In this document: piece by piece, positions 55,832-56,230 of the stretch | Numbering within the stretch: the first letter of the stretch is position 1 | Layout: every line of letters begins with the position of its first letter | IMG/VR virus record: IMGVR_UViG_3300023443_000297 | Span: 1 to 56,230 of that record | Strand: one strand, 5' to 3' | DNA from: a virus | Length of the DNA stretch: 56,230 nt | Notes under the pieces: generated by a model | Seen by the model: the letters and a program-made list of their open reading frames with translations, nothing else | The model's database searches: none | Told to the model about the DNA's origin: nothing | Made by a program: the position numbers and the translations under genes

Positions 55832-56137
55832 TTAGGTTATCTTCTCACCGTCCATGATCTCCTGAAGGTCCTTAAGAACATCGAATTCATAGATGAATTG
55901 AAGAGTAGACGCTATGCCAGATATCATACCAAAAACGGCATCAGGACACCTATCGTACTCTTCGGCCTCTACTAACAATTTAGGTATGTAAACCCTAAGA
56001 GCCTCATACAAATGCTCATTGGGCGTATACCCATGCTGCTGGCCCCCTTCAGTTGCGTGTTTCATTAGATCGGCTACTGTTCTAGTTTCCATTAGGCGGT
56101 ACCCCCCTTGCTGGTTAAGGTTGTCCATAATGTCCAT
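55832..56137 (-). CDS. Hypothetical helical protein spanning the contig join (101 aa)
   Basis: No family recognised. AAGG precedes the ATG at 56137; a second ATG at 56128 is also possible. Predicted helical with a hydrophobic middle (AVFGMISGIASTLQFIYEF) that is probably amphipathic core, not membrane. Its first 17 codons also appear at 1-51. Confidence 0.7.
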   Translation of the reverse strand: MDIMDNLNQQGGYRLMETRTVADLMKHATEGGQQHGYTPNEHLYEALRVYIPKLLVEAEEYDRCPDAVFGMISGIASTLQFIYEFDVLKDLQEIMDGEKIT

Positions 56138-56230
56138 TGTGCCTTAGTCCTCTATACTGGTATCGTACTGGGTGTAGGGAGTGCTAGAGGTGGCAAAGGC
56201 GATGATCTCCGGGTCTACACCGCGCTCTAG
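56087..56230. repeat. Right copy of 144-bp terminal direct repeat
   Basis: Identical to 1-144; marks where the circular genome was opened. Confidence 0.95.
56144..56230 (-). CDS. Partial duplicate: last 29 codons of the gene at 58-432
   Basis: C-terminal coding part of the 124-residue hypothetical protein; the complete copy is at the left end. Present only because the contig ends overlap. Confidence 0.9.
   Translation of the reverse strand, partial: LERGVDPEIIAFATSSTPYTQYDTSIED

Noticed and set aside
55509-56137. MazZ or DatZ assignment for the genes next to PurZ
   Set aside because: No MazG ExxE pattern and no HD motif are visible; position alone is not enough.
1-56230. tRNA genes and CRISPR arrays
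   Set aside because: I saw no cloverleaf-like sequence with a T-loop consensus and no regularly spaced repeat-spacer array. This was by eye; a tRNAscan run would be decisive.

Overview
The window is a complete, circularly closed genome of a tailed (siphovirus-like) bacteriophage. Bases 1-144 are repeated exactly at 56087-56230, so the unit genome is 56,086 bp and the ends cut one gene in two. Every protein gene I can support is on the minus strand, so the text shows the antisense strand throughout. Sigma70-type promoters (TTGACA / TATAAT-like, several with an extended -10), strong AGGAGG-type ribosome binding sites, Rho-independent terminators and a lipoprotein signal point to a bacterial host. 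I cannot name it. An adenosylcobalamin-dependent ribonucleotide reductase fits an anaerobic or B12-using host, and no peptidoglycan hydrolase was recognised.

Layout, read in the direction of transcription (right to left). (1) 50.9-18.4 kb is the virion module: small and large terminase, a lipoprotein and membrane peptides, a roughly 9 kb sugar-biosynthesis cassette (dehydratase, methyltransferase, two NeuB-type synthases, Gfo/Idh oxidoreductase, class III aminotransferase, SpsF/NeuA-type cytidylyltransferase, GNAT acetyltransferase), portal fused to a MuF-type domain, prohead protease, capsid, a fibre with a C-terminal S74 chaperone, connectors, two tail-tube paralogues, tail chaperones with a -1 frameshift site, tape measure and distal tail proteins. 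(2) 18.3-13.2 kb holds a small XRE repressor, a histone-H1-like basic protein, a strong terminator, a run of small Cys-rich proteins, a repeat-rich noncoding region that may be an origin or operator, an HNH endonuclease and a ribbon-helix-helix-like protein. (3) 13.2-4.9 kb is the recombination and replication module: DNA methyltransferase, DinG/XPD-type helicase, PD-(D/E)XK exonuclease, Sak4-type RecA-like ATPase and XPF/ERCC4-type nuclease. (4) 4.9-0 kb continuing through the contig end to 50.9 kb is one apparent operon: a uracil-DNA glycosylase/3'-5' exonuclease/family A DNA polymerase fusion carrying an intein with an HNH domain, several small genes, PurZ, dUTPase and class II ribonucleotide reductase. 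It ends at a bidirectional terminator.

The central biological reading is that this phage probably carries 2-aminoadenine (base Z) in its DNA. The adenylosuccinate-synthetase homologue has the PurZ signature, with the catalytic Asp of PurA replaced by Ser, and it sits in the same operon as a DpoZ-like family A polymerase, a dUTPase and a ribonucleotide reductase. No DatZ or MazZ was recognised. The second notable system is a virus-encoded nonulosonic-acid (sialic/legionaminic/pseudaminic-like) sugar pathway placed between terminase and portal, perhaps for decorating virions or altering the host surface. Regulation appears to use a family of promoters sharing a TTGACA-nnYAGRCAAGGG element, resembling the operator/stoperator logic of L5-type phages. 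One copy faces the opposite way and could drive an antisense RNA of about 90 nt. All functional calls are from reading motifs; no database search was run.
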